Positions 42,773 to 45,946 of a stretch of DNA of 45,946 nucleotides are shown here, piece after piece. A model generated the notes under the pieces. That model searched no databases. It worked only from the letters and a program-made list of their open reading frames with translations, and had not been told where the DNA came from. The DNA is from an uncultured Sulfolobales archaeon. GTDB taxonomy: Archaea > Thermoproteota > Thermoprotei_A > Sulfolobales > NBVN01. Position numbers and translations under genes: made by a program. The DNA lies in assembly GCA_937949785.1 (NCBI GenBank), contig CALEDH010000026.1, forward strand, positions 1 to 45,946, in the 5' to 3' direction. Each line of letters starts with the position of its first letter. The first letter of the stretch is position 1.

Positions 42773-45388
42773 TTAACGCTTCTCTTCTTTTACTACTTTT
42801 ATCCCTGCTTGTTTAATAGTTTCTTCTATTTTTGCTTTATATTCATCCAGCTTTATACTTCCCTCCCTAGCCAAAATCTCAATTCTTACAACTACTTCTT
42901 TAAACCTCTCCCTAAGATAGTTGACCATTCTCACAGTGTCTGAGAGCCTACCGGGAGGAGGCTCCAGCACTAAGTGTATGAAGCTATATTCCTCTACTCC
43001 TCTCATTTTCTGATACTCCTCATCTATTTTCTTTTCTAAAGTAGATTTTTGCTCCTCAGTCAACCTATTCCATGGTATTCGCTTTCTTATTGCGTAGAGT
43101 TCTTCTAAACTCGTTAATTTTTCGATTTCACCAACAAAGCTCTGTAATTCCCTTTCGCTTACAGGTCCAATACCGCACAACTCTGGTCGTATTAAAACGC
43201 TATCTTCTGTAATCTCCGGGATAGGCTCGCTCTTAAAGTACTTACGGATAGGCTTTTCTCCCTCTAAAATCCCATATGCAAATCTACCCTCAGCTACACC
43301 TCTCTTTACACATTCTTTAAGAACATCATCCGAAAGTATCATCAGTTCCCCAGGGGTATTGTAGAATGAATCCAGTAGGCTCTTCAGATGGGTGTAATCC
43401 CTTCCTTTGAGATATCTTTCCTCCAGAAAACCTGGGTCAATCTTAATTGCTATTTTTTCTCCAGCGAGACTGTCAAAAACCTCTCCGTCTAAAGTTGTTT
43501 CTCTACCTATAACAGGTACCCCCATATCTACTTCTTCCAGCTCCTTCCTGGAAGGAAGGTATAAAATCCTGTACAACTCTCTTATCTTCTTTCCAACGTC
43601 CCTTCTCAAGGAAGTTATTTTCTCCTCAACCTCTTTCTTCTGGGCTTCGGTTAAGGCAAGCAGTTCATCTTTTTGTATAGCTTCCCAAGCGATTTTCCTT
43701 CTCAAAAATTCATCGAAGCTTCCCCTCTCTGAGTTTTTTGGACATAAGAAAATCAAAGTATTTTTATGAACCCTTGGGTTTTCTCCGTAGTTTTCGACAA
43801 TATTTTCACAGAGCTTTTTGTCATCGTTTTGAAGAACCACTAACTTGATTTTTCTGGTATCTGGGACATCCTTTGTATCTTTTGGCCAAAGGTAAACCTC
43901 GAAATACCTCTTTGAAAGAAGATTGGAAAGGGCCCTCTTTTCTTCTTCTCTTACCGCTTCACCTGGTATATTTTCCATTTTTGTGAGTAGGATATGGTTG
44001 AGATTAGGCTGATCGCTGAATAGGAGTTTTCCATTAGATTGTAAATAGAAAAGTGTTTCTTTTAGTTTTAATATAGCTTCGTCAATTATACTGCTCGGCA
44101 CCTCCATTTCAGAACATGTAAGCTTCACATCAGCTATCGTTGCCCCTTTCTCCACACCTCCTGAGAATGAGTAAAGGAAGATTGTGGTTGCCACCTTCGT
44201 CCCAAATCTATAAGCTGAATAGGCTTTTCCGAGATCTTTATCGACTCTCTTGGCTCCGGCTCCGAGGCCGGTAATATCAGAAGCTAAAACGCTATCATAC
44301 TGCGAGCCAATGTGCTTTATTAATTCCCTCCTTATCTCATCGTTGCTTAAATCGAAATCCCCCGGTCTGATAAAGGGTATTTTTGAGTCTTTAAGAGAAT
44401 AGACAACCAAGGAGAGGAACCTTAGGACACCTCTAGTTCTCTGGAAAGTGGGAAAAGAACCCCATCTAGTGTAGAGGACATCGATCACTTCAGGCTGGAA
44501 GGGATAGGTTTTTAAGAACATCTCCCTGTACTTTGACCTCTCTAGTCCTTTTGGCAGTATTTCCTCTCTTTCCGCATAATCTAGGAACTTATCAATTATT
44601 TTCTGCGCCTCTTTTTCATCAACACTACTGAAAAGCCTAGCCCTTATTATCGCGGCTACCTCCTCATCTTTTACTGGCGCATAAACCTTTTCCATTCTAC
44701 CTACTATCTTCTGCAGTTGTTGGAGAAGCCTCTCAGCATTTTCATCGTAACGTTCTAGAAGGCTCGAAGGCAAAGTTAAGACTAAAAGACATCTATCAAT
44801 GGATCTAACCGCTCTAGTTAACTCGTGCATAAAAACAAGGACTTGTGCCGCTAAATTAGAATCACCAACTCTTATTCCAGCAGCCTTCGTAGTATATACT
44901 AAAATCTCATCCATTAGGATAAGAAGTGGCTGATATTGTTCAAGAAGTTCCCTCAATTTCTCAGTTCCAGGAGGTGTCTGTCCCTTAAACTTCTCTACCT
45001 CCCCTCTCAGCTGTCTTTCAATCTCTCCCCATATCGTTTGGTCTTTAGGATCTAAAGCTGTACCGTCTAAGACAACGACTTTAACTTTCCAGGACCTAGC
45101 TTTATGGTACAAAGCGATTAAAGAGTGTGTTTTTCCACCCCCAAAAGGCGTCTGAAGCTGAATTATAGGATCGCCACCTAAACCCTTAAGCCTCTTTTCA
45201 GCTACATTTAGTAAATTCTTTATACCCTCAGTGAGATAGGTCTTCCTAAAGAATATATCTGGATCCCGGTAATCTTCGGGTCCCCTCCCATTAAAAACCT
45301 CCCAGAGATCGGCTGCGAAGACATCCTCGGTAAGTCTCCCCTTAATAATATCAGTATGTGGAATGGCTATCGAAGAAAATGACTTTAT
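42773..45388 (-). CDS. DUF499-type P-loop ATPase of a defence-associated module, probable ATA start
   Basis: About 871 residues. N-terminal RLTEDVFAADLWEVFNGRGP, then EDYRDPDIFFRKTYLTEGIK, Walker A QTPFGGGKTHSLIALYH (about residues 79-95) and Walker B-like PLLILMDEILVYT: the DUF499 signature order. The first canonical start in frame, TTG 45112, lies after Walker A. Upstream the frame is open to TGA 45395-45397, the stop of the methylase gene. ATA 45388 has GAGGTGA six nt before it. The two genes are in the same frame with only that TGA between them. DUF499 ATPases cluster with DUF1156 methylases and helicases in defence islands; mechanism unknown. Confidence 0.85.
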   Translation of the reverse strand: MKSFSSIAIPHTDIIKGRLTEDVFAADLWEVFNGRGPEDYRDPDIFFRKTYLTEGIKNLLNVAEKRLKGLGGDPIIQLQTPFGGGKTHSLIALYHKARSWKVKVVVLDGTALDPKDQTIWGEIERQLRGEVEKFKGQTPPGTEKLRELLEQYQPLLILMDEILVYTTKAAGIRVGDSNLAAQVLVFMHELTRAVRSIDRCLLVLTLPSSLLERYDENAERLLQQLQKIVGRMEKVYAPVKDEEVAAIIRARLFSSVDEKEAQKIIDKFLDYAEREEILPKGLERSKYREMFLKTYPFQPEVIDVLYTRWGSFPTFQRTRGVLRFLSLVVYSLKDSKIPFIRPGDFDLSNDEIRRELIKHIGSQYDSVLASDITGLGAGAKRVDKDLGKAYSAYRFGTKVATTIFLYSFSGGVEKGATIADVKLTCSEMEVPSSIIDEAILKLKETLFYLQSNGKLLFSDQPNLNHILLTKMENIPGEAVREEEKRALSNLLSKRYFEVYLWPKDTKDVPDTRKIKLVVLQNDDKKLCENIVENYGENPRVHKNTLIFLCPKNSERGSFDEFLRRKIAWEAIQKDELLALTEAQKKEVEEKITSLRRDVGKKIRELYRILYLPSRKELEEVDMGVPVIGRETTLDGEVFDSLAGEKIAIKIDPGFLEERYLKGRDYTHLKSLLDSFYNTPGELMILSDDVLKECVKRGVAEGRFAYGILEGEKPIRKYFKSEPIPEITEDSVLIRPELCGIGPVSERELQSFVGEIEKLTSLEELYAIRKRIPWNRLTEEQKSTLEKKIDEEYQKMRGVEEYSFIHLVLEPPPGRLSDTVRMVNYLRERFKEVVVRIEILAREGSIKLDEYKAKIEETIKQAGIKVVKEEKR

Positions 45389-45394
45389 ATAAGC

Positions 45395-45946
45395 TCACCT
45401 CATATAATCTATTAAACTTTTTTGTTTATAAGTACTTTGCTCAGACTTAACTTCAGACACGATCTTCTCCCTTCTAGATAAAAATCCATCCAGAAGCTTC
45501 TTCTCCTTGCTTTCAGGAGGCAATGTTTCCGAAATGGTCTGAGCGACCCTATAGAACGAATCTTTAAAACCCCATCCCGTCTCAATAAGCACTCTCTTTA
45601 ATTCCTCATTCTTTCCCTCTTTCCACAGTATGAGGACACGATGCAACACATCTATGAGTTCGTTGGTCCTTATTTCATTGAGCTTTCTATCTTGAGGACC
45701 CAGAACCCTTATGAATTCTTTTTCCTTCTTGATAAAGCCCTTATTCCATTCAGAAGCTAGGTCTACTCCAACTCCTTGAGCAAGCTTCCTCGCGTCATCA
45801 AAGTGGACGATCTGCTCTCCGTAGGTCCACCTCCAGAGAATATAAAACTTAGTTAATGGCGAAAGCTCCCCAGCAATTCCGTTATGGAGAACTTGTCTCA
45901 CAACATAATCTGTAACTATGGATCTTACGAACTCTAGCAATTTCTC
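45395..45946 (-). CDS. DUF1156-type DNA adenine methylase, C-terminal part (runs off the right edge)
   Basis: At least 183 residues are visible and the frame is open to the edge. ELSPLTKFYILWRWTYGEQI, VHFDDARKLAQGVGVDLASE and the closing KSLIDYMR match the C-terminal region of DUF1156 'adenine-specific methylase' proteins. The methylase domain (N-terminal Zn ribbon, NPPY-type motif) lies beyond the window. Ends 6 bp before the proposed DUF499 start; one operon. Confidence 0.7.
   Translation of the reverse strand, partial: EKLLEFVRSIVTDYVVRQVLHNGIAGELSPLTKFYILWRWTYGEQIVHFDDARKLAQGVGVDLASEWNKGFIKKEKEFIRVLGPQDRKLNEIRTNELIDVLHRVLILWKEGKNEELKRVLIETGWGFKDSFYRVAQTISETLPPESKEKKLLDGFLSRREKIVSEVKSEQSTYKQKSLIDYMR

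Larger units (their letters stand above)
40526..45946. mobile_element. Integrated element (left end to beyond window) with defence cargo
   Basis: Begins at the tRNA-Arg scar. To its right gene style changes: short dense genes without homologues in metabolism, a DUF932 phage/plasmid protein, Zn-ribbon-like small protein, then a DUF499-DUF1156 module. By geometry the intact tRNA-Arg and the other attachment site lie right of 45946. No full integrase is visible. Confidence 0.7.

Noticed and set aside
42773-45112. DUF499 gene starting at TTG 45112
   Set aside because: This would remove the Walker A motif and about 90 conserved N-terminal residues that are in frame upstream.
1-45946. CRISPR array
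   Set aside because: No regularly spaced repeats of 24-37 bp anywhere on either strand.

Overview
The window is chromosomal DNA of an archaeon, most likely a thermophilic, anaerobic member of the Thermoproteota (crenarchaeal side). Supporting signs are an archaeal-type UMP kinase, a Pelota homologue, an XPD-type iron-sulfur helicase, a tRNA-Leu with a short intron at the canonical 37/38 position, a MIP18-family protein, TATA boxes close to start codons, many TTG/GTG starts, and ECF and Lrp genes of archaeal style. I cannot name the genus.

Layout. 1-3.1 kb: tripartite tricarboxylate transporter tctC (cut by the left edge)-tctB-tctA, then pyrH and an intron-containing tRNA-Leu(CAA). 4.4-7.7 kb: a DUF711 protein, a lone sodium-pump decarboxylase beta subunit and an SDR oxidoreductase. 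7.9-11.7 kb: a probable (Re)-citrate synthase with an isocitrate dehydrogenase, and opposite them two iron-sulfur/Cys-motif proteins. 11.8-14 kb: a glycosyltransferase and a sugar-phosphate isomerase-like protein. 14-20.9 kb: a tightly overlapping histidine operon (hisC-G-A-B-F-D-E-H-I, with an OsmC gene at its tail); no histidinol-phosphate phosphatase is seen. 20.9-29 kb: acetoacetate decarboxylase-like protein, XPD-like helicase, LysE exporter, DUF457 membrane protein, Pelota, an Nramp-like transporter and an MFS carrier. 29.6-36.8 kb: small membrane protein, radical SAM protein, M20 peptidase, MIP18 protein, FGGY kinase, GNAT, Nudix and two unknown proteins. 36.8-40.4 kb: a thiamine-type ECF transporter operon (thiW, an extra P-loop protein, two ATPases, ecfT) and an Lrp/AsnC regulator. 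Their two promoter regions carry matching half-sites whose spacings differ by 10 bp, which suggests shared control.

40.5 kb to the right edge is foreign: it begins at a 46-bp copy of the 3' half of a tRNA-Arg(CCG) gene, the scar expected of integration into a tRNA. It carries small plasmid-like genes, a DUF932 protein and a defence-type module: the C-terminus of a DUF1156-type DNA methylase and a DUF499-type P-loop ATPase. The far end of the element, any helicase partner, the integrase and the intact tRNA-Arg would lie beyond the window.

The most unusual signal is translational. At least six well-conserved genes (hisD, the XPD-like helicase, the radical SAM protein, the FGGY kinase, the second ECF ATPase and the DUF499 ATPase), plus a 44-codon ORF, have no ATG, GTG or TTG between the upstream in-frame stop and essential N-terminal motifs. 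Most of the six have a Shine-Dalgarno-like sequence before an ATA, CTG or TTA codon (the radical SAM gene does not), and in hisD and ecfA2 that codon sits in a 4-nt overlap (ATAG, TTAG) like the ATGA-type overlaps of neighbouring genes. This may be genuine non-canonical initiation. It needs proteomic or comparative checks.
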